A stretch of 64,000 nucleotides of DNA from Afipia sp. 64-13. GTDB taxonomy: Bacteria; Pseudomonadota; Alphaproteobacteria; Rhizobiales; Xanthobacteraceae. Numbering within the stretch: the stretch's first letter is position 1; every line of letters starts with the position of its first letter. The DNA is taken from contig MKUJ01000014.1 in NCBI GenBank assembly GCA_001897755.1, positions 138,501 through 202,500 of the forward strand, given 5' to 3'. Both the position numbers and the translations under genes were made by a program. The notes under the pieces were generated by a model. The model was not told the DNA's origin. It made no database searches and worked only from the letters and a program-made list of their open reading frames with translations. Positions 29,280 through 40,532 of the stretch are shown here, piece by piece.

Positions 29280-31388
29280 TCAGGCGGCGCGGACGTTGGC
29301 CAGGAATCTGTCGACTTCTACCTTCAGCCGTGCACTGTCCTTCGAGAGCATCTGCGCCGAGGCCAGCACCTGGCTCGATGCCGCGCCGGTTTCGTTCGCC
29401 CCGTCCTTCACGCTGACGATGTTGGCCGCCACCTGATGGGTGCCTTCGGCCGACTGCATGATGTTGCGCGAAATCTCCTGCGTCGCCGCGCCCTGTTCTT
29501 CGACCGCGGAGGCGATCGCCGAGGAGATTTCCGAAATCCGTCCGATCGTGCCGCTGATCTCCCGAATGGCGGTGACCGACTCCTCGGTCGCGGCCTGAAT
29601 CCCGGTGATCTGATGGATGATCTCGCCGGTCGCCTTTGCCGTTTGCTGGGCCAGCGTCTTGACCTCGGAGGCGACCACCGCGAAGCCGCGGCCGGCGTCG
29701 CCGGCCCGCGCCGCCTCGATCGTGGCATTCAGCGCCAGCAGATTGGTCTGCCCCGCGATGGTGTTGATCAGTTCGACCACGTCGCCGATCCGTCCGGCCG
29801 CTTGCGACAGCTTGTTGACGCGATCGTTGGTTGTGTCGGCCTGGCTGACCGCGGCGCTCGCGATCCTTGCAGCTTCCTGCACCTGACGGCCAATCTCGGT
29901 CACCGATGACGTCAGTTCTTCGGTGGCGGATGCGACCGACTGAACATTGGTCGAGGCTTCCTCCGACGCGGCGGAGACGATGGTGGAAAGATGCTGGGTG
30001 TTCTCGGCGGTTCTGGTCAATGTCTGCGCCGCCGCTTCGAGCTCCGTCGAGGATGACGACAACGTCTCGACAATCTCACCGACGGCGCCTTCGAACTGGC
30101 CGGCGAAGCGATCCATCTCGGCCTTGCGCATGGCCGCCGCGCGGGCATCGGCTTCGGTCTGTTCCGCCCGCAGACGATTGGTTTCGATCATGTTGTCCTT
30201 GAAGACCCGGACGGCGTTGGCCATCTCGCCGATTTCGTCGGCACGTCCTATTCCCGGAATGGTGAGCGATGTATCGCCACCCGCGAGTTTGACCATGGCT
30301 GTCGTCATGCCCTGAACCGGGCCTGCGATCGCGCGTGCGGTGATCAGCGCGATGGCGAGGCCGAGGCTGAGGCCCACCGCGAGCAGGATCCACAACACCA
30401 GATTGAGCGAAACGATACTCGCTTCGGTTTCCTGCGCTTCCGCGGCGAGCGAGTGCTGCTGATCCGTCTTGATGCCGCCGGAACGCGCGCCATCGGGGGT
30501 CTTGGCGCCTTCAAGCAGATTGAGAATCTTTTCCGCGTGCGGCGCCGCTTCGGTGACCAGAATATGAACCGGCGCATTCCAGTTCGCGGACTCGCGCAGC
30601 GCGAAGATGTTAGCGTATAGCTGCGCAAACTCATCGCGCGCCTTTTTGATTTTCTCGAACGAGGCCGCCTGCGACGCCGTGAGCAGGCTCTTCTTGGCGT
30701 TCACCCCGGCATAGCCCTTCTCAAACAGATCCCACGGTTTGAAGAACCTGTCCTTGTCGGCCTTGTCTCCCGAGAGCAAATAGGCGCGAAGCTGCGCCGA
30801 CGCCGCTGCGAAATTGCCCCTCGTGTCGGCCATGGCCTTGAGCAGTCTCTTGCGCTCTTCCGTCGCCTCCAGGTTCTCCTCCTCGTTGATCATCGCGGTG
30901 ATCTGCGACAGGACGGTCTCGATGCGCGGGGTTGCGTCGGTGATCAGAAGTTTTGTCGCCGGATACGCATCGGGCGTAAACGCGACGGCTTCCGCCTTCT
31001 CCTGAGCCGCGCGGAATTCGCCGAGCAGCGATTTGACTTCGGCCCACTTCCGCGCGTTCTCCGGATTGGTGAATTGTGTCGTCTTGGCATCGAACGCGGC
31101 GACCGTCGCGTCCATCTCCTTCCACTTCGCCGCCCGGTCGAACTTGCCTTGTGGATTGCCGGTCAAGAGATAGCCACGCAGGGTTGCCAGCGTGGAGTAC
31201 AGGTTTCCGACGAGCTCGGTGCTCGTGAGCGCGACGGGCGTGCGCAATTGCACCATTCTCTGCACGGTCGCGGAAATTCCGCTGACCGCCGTTACGGTGT
31301 AGCCGACTGAAAGCGCGATGATCGCGCAGACGGCGAGAAATCCCAGAATTAACCGGCCACGAAGCCGAATTTTGAAGTTGAGTGACAT
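29280..31388 (-). CDS. Methyl-accepting chemotaxis protein with long helical sensor domain
   Basis: The 702-residue chemoreceptor has a first membrane helix (about 11-32), a long periplasmic helical region to about residue 340, a second membrane helix ([20 protein letters not shown]), a HAMP domain and the signalling domain with [19 protein letters not shown]. The sensor has two similar modules ([15 protein letters not shown] and [15 protein letters not shown]), suggesting a helical bimodular (HBM) type domain; some HBM receptors sense TCA-cycle acids, but the ligand here is unknown. The signalling domain is nearly identical to that of the receptor at 27051-28742 while the sensors are unrelated. 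The ATG is at 31388. Confidence 0.92.
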   Translation of the reverse strand: MSLNFKIRLRGRLILGFLAVCAIIALSVGYTVTAVSGISATVQRMVQLRTPVALTSTELVGNLYSTLATLRGYLLTGNPQGKFDRAAKWKEMDATVAAFDAKTTQFTNPENARKWAEVKSLLGEFRAAQEKAEAVAFTPDAYPATKLLITDATPRIETVLSQITAMINEEENLEATEERKRLLKAMADTRGNFAAASAQLRAYLLSGDKADKDRFFKPWDLFEKGYAGVNAKKSLLTASQAASFEKIKKARDEFAQLYANIFALRESANWNAPVHILVTEAAPHAEKILNLLEGAKTPDGARSGGIKTDQQHSLAAEAQETEASIVSLNLVLWILLAVGLSLGLAIALITARAIAGPVQGMTTAMVKLAGGDTSLTIPGIGRADEIGEMANAVRVFKDNMIETNRLRAEQTEADARAAAMRKAEMDRFAGQFEGAVGEIVETLSSSSTELEAAAQTLTRTAENTQHLSTIVSAASEEASTNVQSVASATEELTSSVTEIGRQVQEAARIASAAVSQADTTNDRVNKLSQAAGRIGDVVELINTIAGQTNLLALNATIEAARAGDAGRGFAVVASEVKTLAQQTAKATGEIIHQITGIQAATEESVTAIREISGTIGRISEISSAIASAVEEQGAATQEISRNIMQSAEGTHQVAANIVSVKDGANETGAASSQVLASAQMLSKDSARLKVEVDRFLANVRAA

Positions 31389-31577
31389 AGCGAGTGTTCC
31401 TGCAGGTCATTGGACCTGCAGCAGTTCGTAGGAATAATTCATTAAATTTGAATAATGAGTGCAATTGCATAGATACATTGCGCCAAACGCAGATACGGCG
31501 CGCGTCGGAAAATCGGGCAATAATGCCGGTACCCTATTATTCTCGATCGCTGTCGTTGATCCAGATCATCCAGCGCG

Positions 31578-31604
31578 AAAAATAAAAAATCCCGGCTTCG
31601 CCGG
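31578..31604 (-). terminator. Intrinsic terminator of gshB
   Basis: On the minus strand CCGGC-GAA-GCCGG (31604-31592) is followed by GATTTTTTATTTTT. The stem is short (5 bp, all GC) but the T-rich tail is long. The rest of 31389-31685 carries the AT-rich upstream region of the second chemoreceptor and no gene. Confidence 0.75.
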
Positions 31605-31685
31605 TTTTGGCTGCTCCAATGACGCGGCCAGACGCCGGTGCATGCGCGCCGGCGGCGCGCGTCTGTCGGGGCGATCCCGCGAAAA

Positions 31686-32627
<942 letters not shown>

Positions 32628-32682
32628 GACAGGTCCACGGCAGTTGGCGGGAAGGGCGAAGAACGGCGGAGACGGCCGGCAA

Positions 32683-33064
32683 TCAGCTTTCGCTGTCGAA
32701 GGCCGCTTTCAGATGGCGCGGAAAACGCTTCGGTGCAATCAGAATGACGTCGAACCGGCAGTCCAGATTTGCATGATCGGGATGCGTCATCAACCAGGCC
32801 TGCGCCGCGGCGGCGATGCGCCCGCGCTGGCGCGGCGTCACCGAATAGGCAGCCTCGTCGAGGCTGGCGCGGGCTTTCACCTCGACGAACACCAGGGTCG
32901 TGCCGCGCCGCGCCACCACGTCGATCTCGCCCTGCGGCGTGCGATGGCGCCGCGCCAGAATGCGATAGCCCTTGGCGAGCAGATAGACGCAGGCGCGGGT
33001 CTCGGCGGACAGGCCAGTGCGGTGCGCGGCGATCCGCGCCGGATCGGCGTCTTGCGGTGACGGC

Positions 33065-33078
<14 letters not shown>
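32683..33078 (-). CDS. YraN/UPF0102 family endonuclease-like protein
   Basis: The 131-residue protein shows the UPF0102 pattern [23 protein letters not shown], which resembles the PD-(D/E)xK nuclease core (Asp, then Glu-x-Lys). The biological function is unknown; the family is often beside rsmI and lpoA, as here. I start at ATG 33078, overlapping the end of rsmI by 14 bp, which suggests translational coupling. Confidence 0.92.
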
Positions 33079-33997
<919 letters not shown>

Positions 33998-34181
33998 CGG
34001 CTCGATCGGGCGGTAAACCGTGGCGCAATGGCGACAACCCGCAGTATTGCATATAAGCGCGTCATAAATCTTTTGTTTGACGCCGTCTTGGCCGACAATA
34101 TGCCGGAAATTCCGGCTGCGATCGTCTCGCCGGTCCGGACAATCGCCGTCACGACATTGCCAAGGTACACTTGACCGCACC

Positions 34182-35387
34182 ATGACCGATTCCTCCCGAC
34201 ACAATTCTGGCCGATCCGGAACGAGCCGCCGCGCCGCGGTCGGCCTGATCCTGACTGCGCCGTGGGTCGCGGGCTGCGCCGGCCTCGGCTCCAATCCGTT
34301 CTCCAGCAGCGAGCAGCCGCCGGGCCCGTCCGGTCCGGAGCAACAGGGCACCGCTCTGGGCAGCGGCCAGGTCAAGGTGGGAATGATTCTGCCGCTGTCG
34401 GGCGCGGGCAATGCCGGGGTCGCCGGCACTGCGATGAAGAACGCCGCCGAGATGGCGCTCGCCGAATTTCACAATCCCGACATCCAGCTTCTGGTCAAGG
34501 ACGACGGCGGCACGCCGCAGCGCGCCCAGCAGATGGCGCAGCAGGCGGTGGACGAGGGCGCGCAGATCATTCTCGGGCCGCTGTTCGGCCTTTCGGTGCC
34601 CGGCGTGGCGCAGGTCGCGCGTGGCCGCAACGTGCCGGTGGTGGCGTATTCGACCGATTCGAGCGTCGCCGGGCGCGGCGTCTATCTGCTCAGCTTCCTG
34701 CCGGAATCCGATGTGACGCGGATCGTCGACTACGCCGCCGGCACCGGCAAGCGCTCGTTCGCCGCGCTATTGCCGGAGAACGCCTACGGCAATGTGGTCG
34801 AGGTCGCGTTCAAGCAGGCGGTGGCGCGCAAGGGCGGCCGCGTGGTGGCGTTCGAGAAATACGGCACCGACGCTGCGCAGATGCAGGGCGCGGCGCACAA
34901 TATCGCGCAGGCGCTGCCGTCCGCCGATGCGCTGCTGCTGGCCGATGACGGCGACGTGCTGGTGCGCGTGTCCGAAACGCTGCGCGCGAGCGGCGCGGAT
35001 CTGAAGCGCGTGCAACTGCTCGGCACCGGCCTGTGGGACAGCCCGCGTGTGTTCGGCGACGCCGCGCTGCAAGGCGGCGTCTATGCCGCGCCCGATCCGT
35101 CCGGCTACCGTGCTTTCGCCAAGCGCTACCGCGCCAAATACGGCCAGGACCCGGTGCGCACCGCGACGCTGGCGTATGATTCGGTGGCGCTGGTCGCGGC
35201 GCTGGCCAAGCAAAGCGGCCAGCGTTTCTCGCCCGAGGTGCTGACCAATCCGTCGGGCTTCACCGGCATCGACGGGCTGTTTCGTTTCAAGGCCGACGGC
35301 ACCAACGAGCGCGGTCTCGCGGTGCTGCGCGTCACCGCCGGCGGCGGTCAGATCGTATCGGGCTCGCCGAAGAGTTTCGGGGCGTAG
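34182..35387 (+). CDS. LpoA-like penicillin-binding protein activator lipoprotein
   Basis: The 401-residue protein has a signal peptide with a lipobox (WVAGC; cysteine at about residue 34) and a periplasmic-binding-protein fold (Peripla_BP_6) with KVGMILPLSGAGNAGVAGTAM, DDGGTPQRAQQMAQQAVDEGAQIILGPLF and ADALLLADDGDVLVR. In gammaproteobacteria LpoA activates PBP1A from the outer membrane and sits beside rsmI and yraN, as here. The N-terminal TPR-like half of E. coli LpoA is missing, so PBP activation is inference; an amino-acid-binding role is possible. Confidence 0.8.
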   Translation: MTDSSRHNSGRSGTSRRAAVGLILTAPWVAGCAGLGSNPFSSSEQPPGPSGPEQQGTALGSGQVKVGMILPLSGAGNAGVAGTAMKNAAEMALAEFHNPDIQLLVKDDGGTPQRAQQMAQQAVDEGAQIILGPLFGLSVPGVAQVARGRNVPVVAYSTDSSVAGRGVYLLSFLPESDVTRIVDYAAGTGKRSFAALLPENAYGNVVEVAFKQAVARKGGRVVAFEKYGTDAAQMQGAAHNIAQALPSADALLLADDGDVLVRVSETLRASGADLKRVQLLGTGLWDSPRVFGDAALQGGVYAAPDPSGYRAFAKRYRAKYGQDPVRTATLAYDSVALVAALAKQSGQRFSPEVLTNPSGFTGIDGLFRFKADGTNERGLAVLRVTAGGGQIVSGSPKSFGA

Positions 35388-35410
35388 AGCTATCGAAGCT
35401 CTGATGAAGC

Positions 35411-35494
35411 GTCATGCCCGGGCTTGACCCGGGCATCCATCAAACAAGTGAGTTTTTCAGATGATGGATTGCCGGGTCGAGCCCGGCAATGACA
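35411..35494. repeat. Inverted-repeat element between the LpoA-like gene and hemW
   Basis: GTCATGCCCGGGCTTGACCCGGGCATCCATC on the left is matched by GATGGATTGCCGGGTCGAGCCCGGCAATGAC on the right. Each half is itself palindromic. It lies in a convergent gap of 153 bp, and variants recur near 0.03, 48.9 and 57.4 kb. Confidence 0.75.
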
Positions 35495-35540
35495 GGCTCG
35501 TTGCGATGTCGCGCAAATGCACTCTTATAACTTCCCGGGT

Positions 35541-36755
35541 TTACGCCGCGAGATCGGCGACCACGGCGTCGAGCAGCGGGAATCCGTCCAGGGTAACGCG
35601 CAGCCGTCCGTCGGCGCCGACGCTGATCGCGCCCTCGTCCTTCAGCGTCGCGATGCGGTGCGGATCGAGCGTGCGACCGGCAAGCGCGGCGTAGCGCTGC
35701 GGATCGATGCCCTCGCTGAGTCGCAATCCCATCAGCAGATATTCGTCGGCGCGCTCCTCGCTGGAAAGAACGTCGTCGCTGGTGACGCCGTGGCCCTGCG
35801 CCTCGACATGCAGCAGCCAGCTCTCCGGGCGTTTCTCGGTGGCGGTGGCATGGCGGCGGCCGTCGATGTCGAGCCGGCCATGCGCGCCGGGGCCGATGCC
35901 GGCATATTCCTGGCCGCGCCAATAGACGAGGTTGTGCCGGCACTCCGCGCCGGGGCGCGCGTGGTTGGAGATTTCGTAAGCCGGCAGGCCGTGTCTGGCG
36001 CAGACCTCCTGCGTCACGTCATAGAGCGTGCGCGCCAGCGCCTCGTCCGGCGTTTTCAATTTGCCCGCCGCATGCAGGCCGTAGAACGGCGTATCCGGCT
36101 CGATGGTGAGCTGATAGAGCGACAGATGCTCGGCGGCTTCCGAGATCGCGTAGGACAATTCCTCGGTCCAGGCCTGCGGGGTCTGGTCGGGCCGCGCATA
36201 GATCAGGTCGAACGAGTAACGGTCGAACGCCGCGCGTGCGATCGCCACCGCGTCGAGCGCCTCGCGCGCGCTATGCAGGCGGCCGAGCGATTTCAGCGAG
36301 GCGTCGTCGAGCGCCTGCACGCCGAGCGAGACGCGGTTGACGCCGGCTGCGCGATAGCCGCGAAAGCGCGTGGCTTCCACGCTGGTCGGGTTGGCTTCGA
36401 GCGAGATCTCGACATCGGGCGCGACGCTCCAGTGTTTCGCAATGGCGTCGAGAATGGCGCCGACGGTTTGCGGCTGCATCAGCGAGGGCGTGCCGCCGCC
36501 GAGAAAGATCGAGGTGACAATGCGGCCCGGCACGCGCGCGGCGGTGGTTGCGATCTCGCGGGCGAAGGCGCGGGCGAAGCGCTCCTCGTCGATCGCGGCA
36601 TGCCGGACATGGCTGTTGAAGTCGCAATACGGACACTTCGACAGGCAAAACGGCCAGTGCACATAGACGCCGAAAGCGCTTTTAGTATCGCGTCCCAGCG
36701 GGTTTTTCTTTTCCCCCTCCCCCGCTTGCGGGGGAGGGTTGGGGAGGGGGTTCAT
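35541..36755 (-). CDS. hemW: Radical SAM HemW, heme chaperone (formerly called HemN-like)
   Basis: HemW is a radical SAM family protein that binds haem and delivers it to membrane targets, not a coproporphyrinogen oxidase. The 404-residue protein has the 4Fe-4S motif CLSKCPYC (Cys37, 41, 44), IFLGGGTPSLM, SLEANPTS and the HemN C-terminal domain. Unusually, its first 16 or so residues (MNPLPNPPPQAGEGEK) are encoded by a palindromic repeat at 36712-36755, which also supplies the only plausible start codon, since no other in-frame ATG, GTG or TTG occurs before the conserved VYVHWPFC. Confidence 0.9.
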   Translation of the reverse strand: MNPLPNPPPQAGEGEKKNPLGRDTKSAFGVYVHWPFCLSKCPYCDFNSHVRHAAIDEERFARAFAREIATTAARVPGRIVTSIFLGGGTPSLMQPQTVGAILDAIAKHWSVAPDVEISLEANPTSVEATRFRGYRAAGVNRVSLGVQALDDASLKSLGRLHSAREALDAVAIARAAFDRYSFDLIYARPDQTPQAWTEELSYAISEAAEHLSLYQLTIEPDTPFYGLHAAGKLKTPDEALARTLYDVTQEVCARHGLPAYEISNHARPGAECRHNLVYWRGQEYAGIGPGAHGRLDIDGRRHATATEKRPESWLLHVEAQGHGVTSDDVLSSEERADEYLLMGLRLSEGIDPQRYAALAGRTLDPHRIATLKDEGAISVGADGRLRVTLDGFPLLDAVVADLAA

Positions 36756-36813
36756 CGCAGCGCCCCCTCCCGGCGCGCAAGACGCGCCGACCTCCCCCGC
36801 TTGCGGGGGAGGC
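36712..36813. repeat. Two C/G-rich palindromic repeats overlapping the hemW start
   Basis: At about 36712-36750 the element reads CCCTCCCCCGCTTGCGGGGGAGGG followed by GGGGAGGGGG; a second copy of the core, CCTCCCCCGCTTGCGGGGG, lies at 36790-36813. The first copy is translated at the N-terminus of hemW. The same core flanks the DUF559 gene at 60.0 and 60.4 kb. Confidence 0.8.
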
Positions 36814-36833
36814 GAAAAGCACGATGGGCGCGC

Positions 36834-37466
36834 TCACCGCTCAAGGCAGATCTCCGCGAGTTTCACGAAGGCCTTGGCGCGATGCGACAGGCCGAGCCCG
36901 TGCGGCGGCAGGCCGTGCTTCTCGATGCTGGTCATCTCGCCGAAGGTACGCTCATGGCCGTTCGGCAGGAAGGCCGGATCGTAGCCGAAGCCGGCGCTGC
37001 CGCGCGGCGGCCACACCAGCGTGCCATCGACCTTGGCTTCCACTTCTTCGATATGATCGTCGGGCCAGGCCACGCATAGCGCGGAGACGAAATGCGCGCC
37101 GCGCTGCGCGGGCTCCGTCGCGCCGCGTTCCTGCAACAGCCGTTCGATCCGCGTCATCGCCGCGTTGAAATCCTTCGACGGCCCGGCCCAGCGCGCCGAG
37201 AGGATTCCCGGCTGACCGGCGAGTGCATCGACCGCGAGACCGGAATCGTCGGCGAAGGCCGGCAGCTTGGCGGCCCTCGCCGCGGCGAGCGCCTTGATCC
37301 GCGCGTTGGCGGCAAAGGTGGTGCCGGTCTCCTCCGGCTCGGGCAAGTCGAGATCGCCCGCCGACACTGCGTCGATGCCGTAGGGCGCCAGGAGTTCGCG
37401 CATCTCGGCGAGCTTGCCGGGATTGTGGGTCGCGATCACGAGGCGGCCGGTGATTTTGCGGTGCAT
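36834..37466 (-). CDS. rdgB: XTP/dITP pyrophosphatase (RdgB/HAM1)
   Basis: This enzyme clears non-canonical purine triphosphates such as ITP and XTP, preventing their entry into DNA. The 210-residue protein has [13 protein letters not shown] at the N-terminus, [12 protein letters not shown] with the magnesium-binding aspartates, and [12 protein letters not shown] followed by [11 protein letters not shown] 37466 gives the family-typical start. It sits between rph and hemW on the same strand, with repeats on both sides; the rph-rdgB-hemW order is common in Rhizobiales. Confidence 0.96.
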   Translation of the reverse strand: MHRKITGRLVIATHNPGKLAEMRELLAPYGIDAVSAGDLDLPEPEETGTTFAANARIKALAAARAAKLPAFADDSGLAVDALAGQPGILSARWAGPSKDFNAAMTRIERLLQERGATEPAQRGAHFVSALCVAWPDDHIEEVEAKVDGTLVWPPRGSAGFGYDPAFLPNGHERTFGEMTSIEKHGLPPHGLGLSHRAKAFVKLAEICLER

Positions 37467-37503
37467 GTTGATTCTGTCGTGGTTCGTTCGTTTGGGAACA
37501 GAC

Positions 37504-37604
37504 GTCATTGCGAGCGCAGCGAAGCAATCCAGTTCTTACGCAACCAGTTCTTCTGTACGCAAAAGAACCGGATGGCTTCGTCGCTGACGCTCCTCGCAAT
37601 GACG
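37504..37604. repeat. Inverted-repeat element between rph and rdgB
   Basis: GTCATTGCGAGCGCAGCGAAGCAATCC at the left is matched by the inverted GGCTTCGTCGCTGACGCTCCTCGCAATGAC at the right (CATTGCGAG family). Confidence 0.75.
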
Positions 37605-37616
37605 CCGCTTATATTG

Positions 37617-38333
37617 TTAAGCCATCGCGATCTTCTGCAATTCCACCAGCCGTCCGATGCCCTTGCCGGCCAGCGCCATCATCCTGAGAAACTCGTCCTG
37701 CGAGAACGGCGTGCGTTCGGCGGTGCCCTGCACTTCGACCAGCCGGCCATCGCCGGTCATGACGAAATTGGCGTCGGTCTCCGCTTCGGAGTCCTCGGCG
37801 TAATCGAGATCGAGCACCGGCGTGCCGTTGTAGATGCCGCACGACACCGCGGCGACGTTGTCGCGCAGCACATTGTCGGCTTTCAGCATGTTGCGCGCCT
37901 TCATCCATTGCAGGCAGTCGGCGAGCGCGACCCACGCGCCAGTGATCGAGGCGGTGCGGGTGCCGCCATCGGCCTGGATGACGTCGCAATCCACCGTGAT
38001 CTGACGCTCGCCGAGCGCCACGAGATCGACGGTGGTGCGCAGCGCGCGGCCGATCAGACGCTGGATCTCGACGGTGCGCCCGCTTTGCTTGCCGGCGGAA
38101 GCCTCGCGGCGGGTGCGATCATGGGTGGCACGCGGCAGCATGCCGTATTCGGCGGTGACCCAGCCGCGGCCCTGGCCCTTGAGCCACGGCGGCAGCCGCT
38201 CTTCCAGCGTCGCGGTGACCAGCACATGGGTGTCGCCGAACTTCACCATGCAGGAGCCTTCGGCATATTTGACCACGCCGCGCTCCAGCGAGACGGAACG
38301 CAATTCATCGGGCGCGCGACGGCTGGGCCGCAT
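37617..38333 (-). CDS. rph: Ribonuclease PH
   Basis: RNase PH trims the 3' ends of tRNA precursors by phosphorolysis. The 238-residue protein begins [14 protein letters not shown] and contains [14 protein letters not shown], the phosphate-binding-region arginines in [14 protein letters not shown], and [22 protein letters not shown] 38333 is the family start. It is divergent from hrcA, as often in alphaproteobacteria. Confidence 0.97.
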   Translation of the reverse strand: MRPSRRAPDELRSVSLERGVVKYAEGSCMVKFGDTHVLVTATLEERLPPWLKGQGRGWVTAEYGMLPRATHDRTRREASAGKQSGRTVEIQRLIGRALRTTVDLVALGERQITVDCDVIQADGGTRTASITGAWVALADCLQWMKARNMLKADNVLRDNVAAVSCGIYNGTPVLDLDYAEDSEAETDANFVMTGDGRLVEVQGTAERTPFSQDEFLRMMALAGKGIGRLVELQKIAMA

Positions 38334-38556
38334 ATCGATCCTCCGGGGATATGACAATCTTGCGGTGCTTTTAGGAGGGTGGGCCTGCCGCGGCAAGGCC
38401 CGCGCCCAAGGGGTCCGCGGCGGATTTGCACGGTTCGGGAAACCCTTTGGAAAGGCTCCGGAAAAACGGCTTGTCATGAGCCCCTGCGATGGACACATTG
38501 AGGCAGGCGTCGCAGCCGGCAGGAAAGGTCGCCGCACAAGGCGCACGGAGCATCCC

Positions 38557-39654
38557 TTGTCCCATCACGATCCGATCAGTCCTCTCATCACGCCGAAAGC
38601 CGGCGCGGGTCTCGCGCAGCTCAACGAGCGCTCGCGCGATATTTTCCGGCAGATCGTCGAAAACTATCTCGCCACCGGCGAGCCGGTCGGCTCGCGCAAC
38701 ATCTCGCGCCTGATCTCGATGCCGCTGTCGCCGGCCTCGGTGCGCAATGTGATGTCGGATCTGGAGCAGCTCGGCCTGATCTACGCGCCGCACACCTCGG
38801 CGGGAAGGCTGCCGACCGAACTCGGGCTGCGCTTTTTCGTCGACGCGCTGATGCAGGTCGGCGATCTCACCGAAACGGAGCGGCAGTCGATCCAGACGCA
38901 ACTGGCGGCGATCGGACGCGGGCAGTCGGTCGAGGCCGCGCTCAGCGAAGCGCTGACGCGACTGTCCGGCCTGACGCGCACCGCGACCGTGGTGCTGACC
39001 GCGAAATCCAACGCGCGGCTCAAACATATCGAATTCGTCCGGCTCGAACCCGAGCAGGCCCTGGTGGTGCTGGTCGCCGAAGACGGCCAGGTCGAGAACC
39101 GCGTGCTGAAATTGCCGCCGGGCGTGCCGATCTCGGCGCTGACCGAAGCGGGCAATTTTCTCAATGCGCGGATTCGCGGCCGCACGCTGGCCGAAGCACG
39201 CGCCGAGCTCGAGGTCGCCTTGCAGCAAAGCCGCACCGAACTCGATCAGTTGACCCAGAAGGTGATCGCCGCCGGCATCGCGAGCTGGTCGGGCGGCGGC
39301 GGCGAGGAGCGGCAGCTTATCGTGCGCGGCCATGCCAACCTGCTCGAAGATCTGCACGCGATGGAGGATCTGGAGCGGGTGCGGCTGCTGTTCGACGATC
39401 TCGAAACCAAGAAGGGCGTGATCGACCTGCTCGGCCTCGCCGAACAGGCCGAAGGCGTGCGGATTTTCATCGGCTCGGAAAACAAGCTGTTTTCGCTGTC
39501 CGGTTCCTCGACCATCATCTCGCCCTATCGTGACAGCGCAGGCCAGATCGTCGGCGTGCTCGGGGTGATCGGACCGACCCGCTTGAACTATGCGCGCGTC
39601 ATCCCGATGGTCGATTATGCCGCCCGCATCGTCAGCCAGATGCTCGGCAAATAA
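38557..39654 (+). CDS. hrcA: Heat-inducible transcription repressor HrcA
   Basis: HrcA represses chaperone operons by binding the CIRCE inverted repeat, and needs GroEL for activity. The 365-residue protein has the N-terminal winged helix ([30 protein letters not shown] and [33 protein letters not shown]) and the GAF-like C-terminal domain. I start it at TTG 38557 because CGGAG lies exactly six bases upstream and the product then starts like relatives (MSHHDPI). No CIRCE element was seen in this gene's own upstream region or before grpE or dnaK; its likely target groESL is outside the window. Confidence 0.94.
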   Translation: MSHHDPISPLITPKAGAGLAQLNERSRDIFRQIVENYLATGEPVGSRNISRLISMPLSPASVRNVMSDLEQLGLIYAPHTSAGRLPTELGLRFFVDALMQVGDLTETERQSIQTQLAAIGRGQSVEAALSEALTRLSGLTRTATVVLTAKSNARLKHIEFVRLEPEQALVVLVAEDGQVENRVLKLPPGVPISALTEAGNFLNARIRGRTLAEARAELEVALQQSRTELDQLTQKVIAAGIASWSGGGGEERQLIVRGHANLLEDLHAMEDLERVRLLFDDLETKKGVIDLLGLAEQAEGVRIFIGSENKLFSLSGSSTIISPYRDSAGQIVGVLGVIGPTRLNYARVIPMVDYAARIVSQMLGK

Positions 39655-39686
39655 GGTCCGGCCAATAGGTATCCGGCGCGGCGGCG

Positions 39687-39715
39687 CTTGATTTTTCACG
39701 CCCGAACGCCGATAT
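39687..39715 (+). promoter_or_regulatory. Possible RpoH-type promoter of grpE
   Basis: CTTG (39687-39690), an 18-base spacer, then CCGATAT (39709-39715) match the alphaproteobacterial heat-shock pattern CTTG-N17/18-CYTATNT except for one base. It lies 63 bp before the grpE ATG. Confidence 0.5.
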
Positions 39716-39777
39716 GCCAGCCAGCAGCTTCAATCCGCCAATTCAATCAGCAAGATCAATCAGACAGTGGATGCGTG

Positions 39778-40377
39778 ATGACCGAAAACGACGGGCAGAA
39801 GGATTTTTCCGAGAAAGCAGCGGAGGATGCGGGCGGCAAGCCGGCTGAGCCGCGCGTCTCCAAGCCCTACATCATGCCGGACGAGCCGGAAGAGACGCCG
39901 TCCGAGGCGTTGGTCAAGGAGGCCGCCGAGGCCAAGGACCGGATGCTGCGCACGCTGGCGGAGATGGAGAATCTGCGCAAGCGGACCCAGCGCGAGGTCG
40001 CCGACGCGCGCAGCTACGGCATCGCCGGATTCGCGCGCGACATTCTGGAAATCGCCGACAATCTGCAGCGCGCCATCGATGCGGTGCCGGCCGAGGCGAA
40101 GGAAACCGCCGATGCCGGCTTCAAGGGTCTGATCGAGGGCGTCGAGATCACCGAGCGCTCGCTGCACCGGACGCTGGAAAAGAACGGCGTGCAGAAGTTC
40201 GATCCGATCGGCGAGAAGTTCGATCCCAACGTGCAGCAGGCGATGTACGAGGTGCCGGACGCCTCGGTGCCGACCGGCACCGTGGTGCAGGTGATTCAGG
40301 CCGGTTACATGATCGGCGAGCGGGTGCTGCGTCCGGCGATGGTCGCGGTCTCCAAGGCGCCGCCGAAAGCGGGTTAG
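39778..40377 (+). CDS. grpE: GrpE, nucleotide exchange factor of DnaK
   Basis: GrpE releases ADP from DnaK. The 199-residue protein has a disordered acidic N-terminus (1-50), a long helix ([28 protein letters not shown]) and the C-terminal beta domain ([25 protein letters not shown]). ATG 39778 is the only start that fits. It follows hrcA in the same direction. Confidence 0.97.
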   Translation: MTENDGQKDFSEKAAEDAGGKPAEPRVSKPYIMPDEPEETPSEALVKEAAEAKDRMLRTLAEMENLRKRTQREVADARSYGIAGFARDILEIADNLQRAIDAVPAEAKETADAGFKGLIEGVEITERSLHRTLEKNGVQKFDPIGEKFDPNVQQAMYEVPDASVPTGTVVQVIQAGYMIGERVLRPAMVAVSKAPPKAG

Positions 40378-40393
40378 GGCCGGCGGGGTCTCC

Positions 40394-40510
40394 CGTCGTC
40401 CCGGCGCAGGCCGGGACCTAATACCCGCAGGCGTTTCAAGAAGGATGCCGGGCTTGCAACTTCAAAATCACCGACAGGGATGATGGGTCCCGGCCTGCGC
40501 CGGGACGACC
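40394..40510. repeat. Inverted-repeat element between grpE and a secreted-protein gene
   Basis: GTCGTCCCGGCGCAGGCCGG on the left and GGTCCCGGCCTGCGCCGG plus GACGAC on the right form near-perfect inverted ends (CGGCGCAGGCCGG family, also near 10.3 and 49.7 kb). It lies in a convergent gap. Confidence 0.8.
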
Positions 40511-40532
40511 AGGACAATGATCTGGCGACAGA

